Below, piece by piece: positions 25,698 through 33,966 of a stretch of 49,130 nucleotides of DNA. Each line of letters opens with the position of its first letter. Position 1 is the stretch's first letter. The DNA comes from Bacillota bacterium (GTDB taxonomy: Bacteria > Bacillota > Clostridia > Lachnospirales > Lachnospiraceae), in assembly GCA_023411215.1 (NCBI GenBank), contig JAEYOY010000080.1:1-49130 (forward strand). The letters are read 5' to 3'. The notes beneath the pieces are model-generated. The model searched no databases. It had not been told where the DNA came from and was given only the letters and a program-made list of their open reading frames with translations. A program made the translations under genes and the position numbers.

Positions 25698-25735
25698 AAG
25701 GAGCTGTTCCGGTCTCGCACCGGAGGCAGCTCCTT
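25698..25735 (-). terminator. hairpin between hpf and secA
   Basis: AAGGAGCTG (25698-25706) pairs with CAGCTCCTT (25727-25735), with inner CCGGT / ACCGG. On the minus strand a short TTTGC follows. It could reduce read-through from hpf into secA. Confidence 0.65.
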
Positions 25736-25759
25736 CAAACAGTCCTAACTATTACGATC

Positions 25760-26287
25760 TTAATACTCTGGCTCAATAAGACCGTAGGTATTACCCTTTC
25801 TCTTATACACCACATTCACCTCATCGGTCTGCGCATTGCGGAATACATAGAAGTTATGTCCCAAAAGCTCCATCTGTACACATGCTTCTTCGGCATCCAT
25901 AGGCTTGATTGCAAAACGCTTCGTTTTTACAATCTTGATTGTATCATCCTCATAATAATCATCATCCATAAAAGCCTGATTAAAATTCGTGGAAGCCTGC
26001 TTGTGATCTATTAATTTATTCTTGTATTTCCTTAACTGGCGCTCAATTATCTCTTCCACCAGGTCTATGGATACATACATATCGTTACTTACTTGCTCTG
26101 CCCTTATAATATTTCCTTTAACAGGTATTGTTACTTCAATTTTCTGTCTGTCTTTTTCTACGCTGAGTGTTACATGAATTTCTGTGTCAGGAGTAAAGTA
26201 TCTCTCGAGTTTACCAATCTTTTCATATACAGCCGTCTTCAAGCCTTCAGTTACATCAATGTTCTTACCGCTGATAATATAACGCAT
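25760..26287 (-). CDS. hpf: ribosome hibernation promoting factor, long form
   Basis: Long HPF binds the decoding site of 70S ribosomes and dimerises them into inactive 100S particles in stationary phase. The 175-residue protein has the N-terminal HPF/RaiA domain (about residues 1-100, MRYIISGKNIDVTEGLK start) and the C-terminal dimerisation domain (about 118-175, RFAIKPMDAEEACVQMELLGHNFYVF and then VVYKRKGNTYGLI). A TTG at 26296 is in frame, but the ATG at 26287 fits AAGGAG at 9 bases. A strong promoter lies 56 bases upstream. Confidence 0.96.
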   Translation of the reverse strand: MRYIISGKNIDVTEGLKTAVYEKIGKLERYFTPDTEIHVTLSVEKDRQKIEVTIPVKGNIIRAEQVSNDMYVSIDLVEEIIERQLRKYKNKLIDHKQASTNFNQAFMDDDYYEDDTIKIVKTKRFAIKPMDAEEACVQMELLGHNFYVFRNAQTDEVNVVYKRKGNTYGLIEPEY

Positions 26288-26342
26288 AATGCCCAACTCC
26301 TTTTTACTTTCTTGTTAGCATTAACACTTCTATGCTATCCTT

Positions 26343-26371
26343 ATTATACCATATGCCATAAGAAGTGACAA
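26343..26371 (-). promoter_or_regulatory. hpf promoter
   Basis: On the minus strand TTGTCA (26366-26371), 17 bases and TATAAT (26343-26348) are present, with a TGG extension before the -10. Confidence 0.7.
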
Positions 26372-27045
26372 GCTACTAAAAATATTATTACCCGGCTAAG
26401 GAATACTATGAGCCTATGAAAGCATAAACCTTAGTATAAATGTAATAATCATAAACAGCTGTATAATCTTTACTAATATGCCTAAATTATAGAATTTTTA
26501 ATCAAATAACCTAGTTAAGCAAATATTGTCCGACAACTATATTGTCAAGTACAAAAATTTAAGTTTGTACACCTGAATTACGATTTATCATAAGTTACAA
26601 ACGCACTTTCGATATTGACACCTATTTCCACATTAGACACGAGTAGTTTCTGAATGTGGATAATGTGGATAAATCGGTGTATAACTCCCTTTTATTCAAA
26701 AACAAGGTTTCTCAGCTGTGGATAACTTATTGATAGAATGTACAATCATCCCTCGAACACTCCATTTTTTTACATTCTAACAGGATCATTTGTGCAGTTT
26801 GTATATAATAGTGTTTGTCAATAGGAATTTAAGATAATTTTTTGTCGCATCACAACCTTGAAAACGTAGCGTAAATTTAATCAATTTAAAGATTATTCTT
26901 TATGTTTGCTCTTTATTCAGATTTATACTCCAAAATAGATGGTTAAATAATTTATGCATATTGCACAGTAATCACAAAGTACTAAATATAGATATCCAGG
27001 ATAAAATTACACAAGATAGGCTATACAATTGCCCCCGGTACAAAA
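26372..27045. other. long non-coding spacer upstream of hpf
   Basis: Apart from the DnaA boxes at 26655-26725, I see no gene, known RNA or clear repeat here. It is A/T-rich. A 106-codon plus-strand frame from 26961 runs through the terminator and family A repeat and is not credible. Confidence 0.6.
26655..26725. promoter_or_regulatory. cluster of three exact DnaA boxes
   Basis: TGTGGATAA, the complement of the consensus TTATCCACA, occurs at 26655-26663, immediately again at 26664-26672, and at 26717-26725. All three point the same way. A weaker TGTATAA-type match lies at 26678-26684. The surroundings are A/T-rich. No dnaA, dnaN, rpmH or gyrase genes lie nearby, so this is not shown to be oriC. 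Confidence 0.7.
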
Positions 27046-27090
27046 AAGGCTTATGCATAACGGGTATTTCTCCCATTGTGCATAAGCCTT
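27046..27090 (-). terminator. terminator after the PilZ gene
   Basis: AAGGCTTATGCATAA and TTGTGCATAAGCCTT pair around a 15-base loop, with A-rich and T-rich flanks. It lies 85 bases past the PilZ-gene stop on the minus strand. Confidence 0.65.
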
Positions 27091-27096
27091 ATCAAT

Positions 27097-27140
27097 TCAT
27101 GACAATAGAAAATCCGCGAAGCATGCTTTCTATTGTGACA
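27097..27140. repeat. family A palindrome copy 6 (best preserved)
   Basis: The stem CAATAGAAA / TTTCTATTG surrounds ATCCGCGAAGCATGC. Read on the minus strand, it is CACAATAGAAAGCATGCTT and then CGCGGATTTTCTATTGTC, followed by ATGAATTG. Confidence 0.75.
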
Positions 27141-27174
27141 TTTATTTCAATTTATTCTCCATATGCTCTTCCAG

Positions 27175-27543
27175 TTAATTCTCTCCTCTATTCAGCTTCT
27201 TCTCATACTTATCAACCTTATCTGCCAGAAAAGGAGCAAGACCAACAAATTCCGCCCCATAAACCTTATTATTATCTGTGATTTGTGCTCTTACAATCTG
27301 CAGCACGACATAGAAGAAGTCCCCATTACCCAGATTAATTCTTCCACGGAAATAATATCCCAATGGTAGGCTGCCCTCACTGATAAAGCCAATTCCATTT
27401 CTAGAGATATCAAATACGGAAACCGATGCATTCAAATCCTTGATCACAATATGATCCTGCTTAAAAACCTCATCCACTTCCAAATGAAGTTCTATGGGTA
27501 GTCTTTTGTATCTTCTCCTATCCTTTACCTCGTTATCAGTCAT
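27175..27543 (-). CDS. PilZ domain protein
   Basis: The 122-residue single-domain protein shows both parts of the PilZ cyclic-di-GMP site. They are the RRRYKR motif (residues 9-14) and the later DISRNGIGF, a D/NxSxxG motif, near residue 46. A C-terminal VYGAEFVGL strand follows. Such proteins bind cyclic-di-GMP and commonly affect motility or envelope processes. The ATG at 27543 follows GGAGAGAGG. It stands alone between terminators, upstream of hpf and downstream of nlpC in transcription order. The partner is not visible from context. Confidence 0.9.
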   Translation of the reverse strand: MTDNEVKDRRRYKRLPIELHLEVDEVFKQDHIVIKDLNASVSVFDISRNGIGFISEGSLPLGYYFRGRINLGNGDFFYVVLQIVRAQITDNNKVYGAEFVGLAPFLADKVDKYEKKLNRGEN

Positions 27544-27760
27544 ATCCCTCTCTCCTTATATATATCTGTTGAATTGCCGTTCCCCATAAAGATACTTGTA
27601 GGACAATTCTATCATAGTTCTCAAATTATTCCAATAAAATAATGTGATTGGAGAAAAGATCTAAGGGCAACAAACCATCAAGACTACAATTTCCAAGCTT
27701 GCTTCGAAAGTATAGGACACCTCCTGATTGCGCAGTATAGGACAAATGCTCCTTTCGAAC

Positions 27761-27800
27761 AAAAAAGTCTCTAAACCTTTTTGAGGTTAAGAGACTTTTA
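27761..27800 (-). terminator. terminator after the NlpC/P60 gene
   Basis: On the minus strand AAAAGTCTCTTAACCTC pairs with GAGGTTTAGAGACTTTT around a short loop, followed by TTTTGTT. It lies 7 bases past the stop codon. Confidence 0.88.
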
Positions 27801-27806
27801 TATCTT

Positions 27807-29054
27807 CTAGTTAATCACTCTTCTTACGCAATAGATATCTCTATACCTAACATTCGACCGAATAATACCCTGCCTGGAGTTCGCTGCATGTACAATTTTA
27901 CCGTTACCGATATACATCGCTACATGATTTACTGAACCTCTGCTATTTGCATAGAATACAAGGTCACCCGGTAGCATGTCCGATTCACTAACCTTCTTAC
28001 CCGCAGATGCTGCTTGATCGCGGGATACTCTCGGTAGGCTATAGCCAAAGTCTGCGTAAACAGCTTGTACAAAGCCGGAGCAGTCCACCCCTTTTGTTAA
28101 GCTTGTGCCTCCCCATACATATCGATTACCAACAAACTTTTGAGCATATTCAATAATATCACTACGGAGTCCTGCGTTTGATCCGGAATGAGATGGGCTT
28201 TCGTTATTGGAGCTATTGGAGCTATTAGAACCGGAGGTTTTCTTCTTAGCCTCCTCTGCTTTTCTAGCTGCTTCCTTGCGCTCAGCTTCTTCCTGAGCAA
28301 GCTTAGCTTTTCTCTCAGCTTCAGCTCGTTCTGCTTCCTGTTGTTCGCGAAGGATTCGTTGTTCTTCTTCAACAGAGATTGCAAACTTAAATTCAACCGT
28401 CATCTTTATGTAATCCTTGGATAGAAAGCCTGTAAAATCGCCACCGGTCTCTTCATCGGCGCCCAATACAATCTCAACCCACTCGCCATAATCTTTCACT
28501 ACAGGATAAGTCTCGCCATACGGTATCAATGTTAATATAGCAGAATCAACACTCATTTTTTCCCGGACGCGTAAAGTCTGTGTATCTACCGTTGCATACT
28601 GTGTCGCATACTCATCCACCATGGCTTCTGCATCACGTCCGATTGCCAGATAATTCGATGCTATGTATCCTTTTACATCACCGGATTGAATTTTAACCCA
28701 ATCGCCTTCCAAATACTCAAGAATATCTGCTGCACAGCCACGATATAGCTTACCGACAACTTCACTATCCGTAGACGGCTCTCTTCTAACATTCACATAA
28801 CTATCTGCTTTTGATACACCCAGATTAGCATAGGGTGATATAATCTCTGTTTTCAAAATATTAATTAAGGTCTTGTCGGCAGTAACGGTATCTGCTTTCG
28901 TTGATGAATAATAATTATCTAATAAATAAGCAAAACCAGCCACACCTTGCTCTGTTGGAATAGTATCCGCTTGAACAGATGTAGCTGGAATTGAAATATA
29001 CAATGCGGCCGAAGCGATAAATAAAGCTGTCCTCATAGCCTTCGCTTTTCTCAT
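27807..29054 (-). CDS. secreted SH3 / NlpC-P60 peptidoglycan endopeptidase
   Basis: The 415-residue protein is predicted to be exported and to cut cell-wall peptides. After a signal peptide (about residues 1-30, ending near VQA) it has two bacterial SH3 domains (about 80-145 and 155-225), an alanine/glutamate-rich coiled coil (about 233-270), a serine/asparagine linker, and an NlpC/P60 domain (about 300-415). The catalytic cysteine lies in GVDCSGFVQ, the histidine in VNHVAMYIG, and the third residue near VHAANS. The ATG at 29054 follows GGAGG at 9 bases; the TTG two codons upstream is too close. It is monocistronic, ending in a strong terminator. Confidence 0.95.
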   Translation of the reverse strand: MRKAKAMRTALFIASAALYISIPATSVQADTIPTEQGVAGFAYLLDNYYSSTKADTVTADKTLINILKTEIISPYANLGVSKADSYVNVRREPSTDSEVVGKLYRGCAADILEYLEGDWVKIQSGDVKGYIASNYLAIGRDAEAMVDEYATQYATVDTQTLRVREKMSVDSAILTLIPYGETYPVVKDYGEWVEIVLGADEETGGDFTGFLSKDYIKMTVEFKFAISVEEEQRILREQQEAERAEAERKAKLAQEEAERKEAARKAEEAKKKTSGSNSSNSSNNESPSHSGSNAGLRSDIIEYAQKFVGNRYVWGGTSLTKGVDCSGFVQAVYADFGYSLPRVSRDQAASAGKKVSESDMLPGDLVFYANSRGSVNHVAMYIGNGKIVHAANSRQGIIRSNVRYRDIYCVRRVIN

Positions 29055-29141
29055 TCTCAATTACCTCCCGCGTAACAAAGCGCTCTAGATGTCATATAAA
29101 TCATCATTCCCAACAACGATTTATTGCATAGCCTTCAGTCC

Positions 29142-29180
29142 AGCGACAAAAAGCACGCTCCACGAACTTTCTGTCGTCAT
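29142..29180. repeat. family A palindrome copy 7
   Basis: CGACAAAAAGCACGCTCCACGAACTTTCTGTCG keeps the family core, with GACA/TGTC outer arms. It lies in the spacer upstream of the NlpC/P60 gene. Confidence 0.55.
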
Positions 29181-29341
29181 TAATAATTTGTAACGATAAA
29201 TATTACAAAATTATTAAATACGTTTGAGATAATTATAACAAATGTGCCACAATGTGTCAATAATAAACAAATTAAAACGACACATAATTTTATAAAAGTG
29301 CTGAATTTTATTAATTATTCTGTCACATTACCATATTTTGT

Positions 29342-30262
29342 CTACTCTAAATTATTCAAATATTTTTCTACTGCTGTAATAGCATTTGCCCCATCGGATG
29401 CTGCTGTTATAATCTGACGAAGCTCCTTAGTTCGTACATCACCCGCAACAAATACACCCGGAACATTCGTCTCACAGTTTTCACTGGCTATAATGTATCC
29501 TCCCTCATCCGTTGCGACAACTTTTTTATAAATATCAGAATTCGGAAGGTATCCTACCGCAATGAAAGTCCCGGCTACTTCATAGCTAGCTATTTCATTG
29601 GTCTTAACATTTTTAACCTCTATGGATTCTACGCTCTCATCACCATTTATTTTCTCGACTACACTATCCCAAAGTATTGTTACGTTTTCTAATGCAGTTA
29701 GTCTTGATGTAATACTCTTAGATGCACGGAATTGGTCCCTTCTATGAATTACATAAACCTGCTTACAAATTCTTGCCAAAAAGATAGCATCCTCTACCGC
29801 AACATCTCCTCCGCCTACGACGGCGACTGTTTTATTCTTAAAGAAAGCTCCGTCACAGGTAGCACAGTAGGATACTCCCATGCCAGAAAGCTTATCCTCT
29901 CCTTCTACGCCTAAATGACGCGGTGCGCCGCCCGTAGCAATCACCACGGACTTTGCTTTATATTGGGTGCCATCATCCATGGTCACAATCTTTATTTCAT
30001 CTTCCACTCTGAAATCAGTGACTTCACCATTCACAAATTTCGTCTCTAATTTATCAGCATGCTCTCTGAATTTAGTACTCAATTCAAACCCGCTTATTCC
30101 TGGAGTTCCAGGATAATTATCCACCTCGTAGGTATTAATAATCTGACCTCCGCTGAGTCCCGCCTTCTCAATTACGATCACATTCAATTCTGCTCTTTTG
30201 GCATATATTGCTGCAGCAAGACCTGCAGGGCCTGAACCGATAATAATTACATCATAAATCAT
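29342..30262 (-). CDS. trxB: thioredoxin-disulfide reductase
   Basis: TrxB reduces thioredoxin with NADPH through FAD and a redox cysteine pair. The 306-residue protein has the FAD motif GSGPAGLAAAIYA (near residue 9), the active CATCDGAFF pair (near 133), the NADPH motif VVGGGDVAVEDA (near 150), and the C-terminal FVAGDVRTKELRQI FAD motif. The length is typical. The ATG at 30262 follows GGAGG at 8 bases. There is no trxA beside it, and it is probably monocistronic. Confidence 0.95.
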   Translation of the reverse strand: MIYDVIIIGSGPAGLAAAIYAKRAELNVIVIEKAGLSGGQIINTYEVDNYPGTPGISGFELSTKFREHADKLETKFVNGEVTDFRVEDEIKIVTMDDGTQYKAKSVVIATGGAPRHLGVEGEDKLSGMGVSYCATCDGAFFKNKTVAVVGGGDVAVEDAIFLARICKQVYVIHRRDQFRASKSITSRLTALENVTILWDSVVEKINGDESVESIEVKNVKTNEIASYEVAGTFIAVGYLPNSDIYKKVVATDEGGYIIASENCETNVPGVFVAGDVRTKELRQIITAASDGANAITAVEKYLNNLE

Positions 30263-30296
30263 AGCATATTCCTCCTTGGATTATTTTCTTATATTA

Positions 30297-30324
30297 TTGA
30301 TTACTATGAAAACTGTGGTATAAT
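30297..30324 (+). promoter_or_regulatory. candidate promoter of the YjfB-like gene
   Basis: TTGATT (30297-30302), 16 bases and TATAAT (30319-30324) are present, with a TGG extension. The leader is about 95 bases. Confidence 0.45.
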
Positions 30325-30424
30325 GATTTCAAAAGAATATATCATTAAATTACTCAAAAATCAGTAACTTTATTACTAATTCCTTACCGTTTATTCGACT
30401 AGGGACGCACGAAAGGAAAGCCTT

Positions 30425-30604
30425 ATGACAATTTCTTCTATAGCACCAAGCACTGTTACAATGACTGGTGACAATTCCATCATCGGTACTGCTGTCCTAG
30501 CGAAAAGCCTCGACAGTTTCGAATTATCCGGCGATGGAATTATTAGGATGATGGAGCAATCCGTCAATCCTTTGGTAGGACAGAACATTGACCTCAAAAT
30601 TTAA
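30425..30604 (+). CDS. small YjfB-family putative motility protein
   Basis: This is a 59-residue plus-strand gene that starts at an ATG behind AAAGGAAAG and ends with TAA at 30602-30604. The C-terminal signature SVNPLVGQNIDLKI closely matches the SVNPHLGxNIDIxV ending of the YjfB family (PF14070, putative motility protein). The N-terminal half is less like the family, which may reflect short, variable sequences. It lies alone between trxB and a methyltransferase, not in a flagellar operon. The minus-strand frame over the same bases is a shadow. Confidence 0.8.
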   Translation: MTISSIAPSTVTMTGDNSIIGTAVLAKSLDSFELSGDGIIRMMEQSVNPLVGQNIDLKI

Positions 30605-30621
30605 TATAGTATTATATGATT

Positions 30622-30730
30622 AGGGGCTGTCGCATAATGAATTAGCCTTGGAAAGAAAGATGAATCAGTCTCCCTAGGGGAGAGCCAATCCATCTTTCTT
30701 CTTTTGGTTATACGTTTTACGACAGCCCCT
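30622..30730. repeat. 109-bp inverted-repeat element (MITE-like)
   Basis: The ends AGGGGCTGTCG (30622-30632) and CGACAGCCCCT (30720-30730) are perfect inverted repeats. Inner arms AAGAAAGATG (30653-30662) and CATCTTTCTT (30691-30700) also pair, with a CTCCCTAGGGGAG core. Short A/T stretches ATATGAT and ATATCAT flank it. It lies between converging genes and may also terminate transcription. Confidence 0.65.
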
Positions 30731-30751
30731 TTATATCATAACACAAAAATA

Positions 30752-30775
30752 ACGAAGCATGTTTCTATTGTTATA
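30752..30775. repeat. family A remnant, copy 8
   Basis: The minus strand reads CAATAGAAACATGCTTCG and then stops matching. It is a left half of the family A unit. Confidence 0.35.
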
Positions 30776-30794
30776 ATTTTTAACCATGCAACCA

Positions 30795-31385
30795 TTACTC
30801 TAGATCAATTCTGCGAATCAATGCATAAATCCATTCCGTTTCATTATCATCATGCGAGTCACCACATTTGTCTATCTCTATTATCTCAAGATTCTCATAC
30901 CTGCCTATTAATTCCTTTAAGGTTTTCATCCGATAGTCTGTGAAATAGCGGCCATCCCGCTCTCCTTCAAATTCACCGTAATGGAATGACAGGAAGAGAA
31001 TACCATTTATCTTTAAGCTGTTTATTACTTTTGCTAAGATCGTGTCTATCTCATCACTAGGTACATGCAACAAGGATGCACATGCCCATATTCCGTCAAA
31101 AACTTGATTAAAATCCATTTCAGCAAATGATAGATGTAATACATCTTGCCCAATATGTATACTAGCCAAATCACACATTTCTTCAGATGCATCCATCGCA
31201 GTTACATCGAAGCCACAGGAAATAAAATATGCGCTGTCTCTCCCTGAGCCACAGCCCAAGTCTAAAATACTTGCTCCTTCCGGTAGCTGCTCGGTGAAAA
31301 TATCCCACCAGCTTTGCATACTAATATCTACTGTTCTCTCGAAATATTCCACTGCGTTCTTATCATAATACTCTATCGAGTCCAA
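30795..31385 (-). CDS. class I SAM-dependent methyltransferase
   Basis: The 196-residue protein has the Rossmann-type SAM-binding motif ILDLGCGSGRDSAYF (about residues 40-54), the acidic post-II loop VTAMDASEEM, and a post-III strand (FLSFHYG). The fold is that of small-molecule or tRNA-type methyltransferases. The substrate cannot be told. The start is a TTG (31383-31385) behind GGAGGG at 8-9 bases. It stands alone, convergent with the YjfB-like gene. Confidence 0.9.
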   Translation of the reverse strand: MDSIEYYDKNAVEYFERTVDISMQSWWDIFTEQLPEGASILDLGCGSGRDSAYFISCGFDVTAMDASEEMCDLASIHIGQDVLHLSFAEMDFNQVFDGIWACASLLHVPSDEIDTILAKVINSLKINGILFLSFHYGEFEGERDGRYFTDYRMKTLKELIGRYENLEIIEIDKCGDSHDDNETEWIYALIRRIDLE

Positions 31386-31692
31386 TTAAGTATCCCTCCT
31401 TCATAAACAAGCTTATTATAACAAATATATAATAATAATTCCAGCATTTTTCCATGAAAACATAAATTCTTAATAAATCGAACAAACCGTAATCCCTTCA
31501 AAATGAACATCATTTTTTTTGCACAGAGTGCTTTATGGCTAGTAAAATTTTGAAGTATTTATTTAAATTGAAAAAAAGCTATGGAAAAGATAGAAGAAAT
31601 GCTATAATAAGAAAATGATTACGAATAGTTTCCAGTATAAGAAAGCACAGCAATCGCGCTTTCAATTGATAGGAACCAGAAAGGATTCTCAA
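31386..31692. other. divergent spacer between methyltransferase and thioesterase
   Basis: A TATAAT box lies at 31603-31608 on the plus strand with no good -35 partner. Transcription from it would start near the in-frame ATG at 31615, so that codon would be leaderless. The downstream ATG at 31693 is preferred. A loose AGAAAGC...GCTTTC pair at 31638-31660 recalls family A. Nothing else is recognised. Confidence 0.5.
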
Positions 31693-32406
31693 ATGTATAC
31701 TTTTCAAAGCAGAGTCAGGTACAGTGAGTTAAACCATCAAAAGGGAATCATGGATCCCTCCGGTATTATAAATTACTTTCAAGATTGCAGTACCTTTCAA
31801 TCGGAAGATATGAATCGTGGGCTTGCTTACTTAAGTACAAAGAAACGAGTCTGGTTATTAAACAGCTGGTACCTTAAGCTTCTAAAGCCAATCTGTCTGG
31901 GAGATGAAATAACGATCGGGACTTGGCCATACGATTTCAAAGGCTTCTACGGATATCGTAATTTTATAATGAAAAATCCAGGCGACGAAGTGCTCGCTGT
32001 AGCCAGTTCCATCTGGGTCTATATCGACACAGTAACCGGGAGACCAACAAGAATTCCTGCTGACATGAATGGCTATACGATTGAACCTCCTTACCCGATG
32101 GAACAAACAGAGCGCAAAATTGAAGTGAACGGTATCGGGAATGCTTTCCCTCCCATAACCGTTGTAAAATCAAACATTGATTCGTATAACCATGTCAATA
32201 ATGGGCAATACATTAAAATGGCTGAGCAGTATATTCCTGATGATTTTATAATTAGCTCCATTCGTGTCGAATACCGGATGCAAGCCATACTTGGTGATCA
32301 GATTATTCCCAAGATAATCGCAGAGAAAGACAGGTATCTCATTCTGTTGGACTCAATTGATAACAGAACCTATTCCATCGTGGAATTTATCGGGACACAA
32401 CCTTAG
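31693..32406 (+). CDS. acyl-ACP thioesterase
   Basis: The enzyme releases fatty acids from acyl carrier protein. The 237-residue protein has the double hot-dog fold of the FatA/bacterial acyl-ACP thioesterase family (PF01643): an N-terminal domain from VRYSELNHQKGIMDPSGIINYFQDC (in part) and a second around residue 160 with the catalytic-type motif NIDSYNHVNNGQYIKMA. The frame opens at 31615, but AAAGGA 8 bases before the ATG at 31693 sets the start. A ribosomal S1-like protein gene follows 71 bases later on the same strand. The acyl chain preferred cannot be read from sequence. Confidence 0.92.
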   Translation: MYTFQSRVRYSELNHQKGIMDPSGIINYFQDCSTFQSEDMNRGLAYLSTKKRVWLLNSWYLKLLKPICLGDEITIGTWPYDFKGFYGYRNFIMKNPGDEVLAVASSIWVYIDTVTGRPTRIPADMNGYTIEPPYPMEQTERKIEVNGIGNAFPPITVVKSNIDSYNHVNNGQYIKMAEQYIPDDFIISSIRVEYRMQAILGDQIIPKIIAEKDRYLILLDSIDNRTYSIVEFIGTQP

Positions 32407-32477
32407 CATGTATGCCCTTCGTGTTAGTTTGTGCCAAAGATTACACAGGCGAAACCTAGAAAGAAAGGATATTTATT

Positions 32478-33317
32478 ATGATAGAACTCGGAAAATACCA
32501 GACCCTGGAGGTCGTTAAAAAGACAGACTTTGGTGTTTATCTAGGAGCGGAAGGCAAGGATTCGAAGCATACCGTACTCTTACCCCTCAAAGAAATTCCT
32601 GAGGGAACTATAGTTGGCGACCATCTGGAGGTATTCCTCTATAAGGATTCGGAGGATAGGGAAATTGCAACCACTACTAAAGTACCCGTTACCCTTGGAG
32701 AACTTGCTGTTCTTAAAGTTAAGGAAGTTACAACCGTTGGTGCCTTCCTCGATTGGGGACTCATGAAGGATTTACTGCTTCCCTATAAGGAACAGACCAG
32801 AAAGGTGGAGAATGGCGACCAGGTACTGATTACTCTTTATGTTGATAAGAGCAGTCGGCTATGTGCAACCATGAAGGTTTATGATACCCTCTCAAAGACA
32901 TCTCCTTATAAGAAGGATGATATGGTGACCGGAATTATTTACGATGAAATTGATTCCTTCGGCATCTTTGTCGCTGTGGATAATAAATATTCCGCAATGC
33001 TTCCAAAGAATGAAGTGTTTACCCCAGTTAAAATCGGAGATATTGTGAAAGCAAGGGTTATTAATGTACGTGAGGATGGCAAGTTAACTCTGAGTCTCAG
33101 AGAAAAAGCTCATGTTCAGATGGATGCTGATGCCGATCTCATTCTCACGAAATTGCAGGCAGCAGAGGGATACCTTCCATATAATGATGCTTCCGATCCC
33201 GAGAAAATAAAGAGAGAGTTCAAAATAAGTAAGAACGCTTTCAAACGAGCAATCGGTAAATTATATAAGGCAGGCACCATTCAAATAACCGATGATGGAA
33301 TCCGGTTATCAAAATAG
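32478..33317 (+). CDS. cvfB: CvfB/YitL-type S1 RNA-binding protein
   Basis: The 279-residue protein follows the CvfB plan. It has three S1-like OB domains in a row (about residues 1-65, 70-140 and 145-210) and a C-terminal winged helix (about 225-279, FKISKNAFKRAIGKLYKAGTI, in part). CvfB proteins bind RNA and influence virulence-factor expression in staphylococci; the role in Clostridia is not established. The ATG follows AAGAAAGGA. It lies behind the thioesterase gene and ends in a good terminator. Confidence 0.9.
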   Translation: MIELGKYQTLEVVKKTDFGVYLGAEGKDSKHTVLLPLKEIPEGTIVGDHLEVFLYKDSEDREIATTTKVPVTLGELAVLKVKEVTTVGAFLDWGLMKDLLLPYKEQTRKVENGDQVLITLYVDKSSRLCATMKVYDTLSKTSPYKKDDMVTGIIYDEIDSFGIFVAVDNKYSAMLPKNEVFTPVKIGDIVKARVINVREDGKLTLSLREKAHVQMDADADLILTKLQAAEGYLPYNDASDPEKIKREFKISKNAFKRAIGKLYKAGTIQITDDGIRLSK

Positions 33318-33403
33318 CCCCTGCCTCAAGTGAATTATATTTTATTATCTTTGATAAGTCCGTGTCAGAGTAATGATCAGGTATATTTCATATAAGACTA
33401 TTG

Positions 33404-33435
33404 AAGAGCGTCTATTAAGTTGACGCTCTTTTTAT
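33404..33435 (+). terminator. terminator after cvfB
   Basis: AAGAGCGTC (33404-33412) and GACGCTCTT (33422-33430) form a perfect 9-base stem followed by TTTTT. It lies 87 bases past the cvfB stop, between converging genes. Confidence 0.85.
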
Positions 33436-33550
33436 TATCGTATATTTAGGATAAAGCACCTCGCAGTGAGGGAGCTATTGTCTAAACTCCACATTGGGTA
33501 AAGCCTGATAGCAGGTATAGAAAGATCAGACTGTTGCCCTTTAATCATTA

Positions 33551-33955
33551 CTAATTATCTAAGAAACGCATCCTTGGATTATCTCTCGGATCCTTCGGTT
33601 TTTGAGCAGTCTGCGGTTTCTCGTACAAGTTAGTCAGTCCTTTGGCGAGCTTGTCCTTGCAGGCTTTACAATAACGTCCTGTTTTAATGGTTACCCCGCA
33701 GCTTTCACATTCAAGACCGATCATAGAATCCTCTGCAAAAGCGAGTCTTTCTTCACGAATCCATTGCTTGATCTGAGCGATCGGTACCTCCAATTCTTCA
33801 GAAACCTCTTGCATTCCGACACGAGGATGATCATATACATATTCCTTCACTTCCTCAAATTTAGCATCCAGTGACTGAGCACATGACGGACACAACGGGG
33901 GACCAGACAAATAGTTGAATAATTTCCCGCACCCTTTACAATTTCTCACTTCCAT
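33551..33955 (-). CDS. YvyF-like flagellar operon protein
   Basis: The 134-residue protein matches the layout of the TIGR03826/YvyF family. It has an N-terminal zinc ribbon (CKGCGKLFNYLSGPPLCPSC), a MerR-like helical middle (about residues 28-75, GMQEVSEELEVPIAQIKQWI) and a second Cys cluster (CESCGVTIKTGRYCKACK). In Bacillus subtilis yvyF follows comFC, and the same order is seen here. The ATG at 33955 follows GGAGG at 8 bases; the longer frame to 33988 would overlap comFC. A regulatory role in flagellar expression is inferred from family context only. Confidence 0.88.
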   Translation of the reverse strand: MEVRNCKGCGKLFNYLSGPPLCPSCAQSLDAKFEEVKEYVYDHPRVGMQEVSEELEVPIAQIKQWIREERLAFAEDSMIGLECESCGVTIKTGRYCKACKDKLAKGLTNLYEKPQTAQKPKDPRDNPRMRFLDN

Positions 33956-33966
33956 ACCTTTTCCTC

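Noticed and set aside
26372..26760. The DnaA-box cluster as the chromosome origin
   Set aside because: No dnaA, dnaN, rpmH or gyr genes are near, gene direction does not switch, and only three exact boxes are present.
26961..27281. 106-codon plus-strand frame
   Set aside because: It crosses a terminator, a family A repeat and the 3' part of the PilZ gene and has no ribosome site.
30391..30597. 68-codon minus-strand frame
   Set aside because: It is the shadow of the YjfB-like gene, whose plus-strand translation has a clear family signature and ribosome site.
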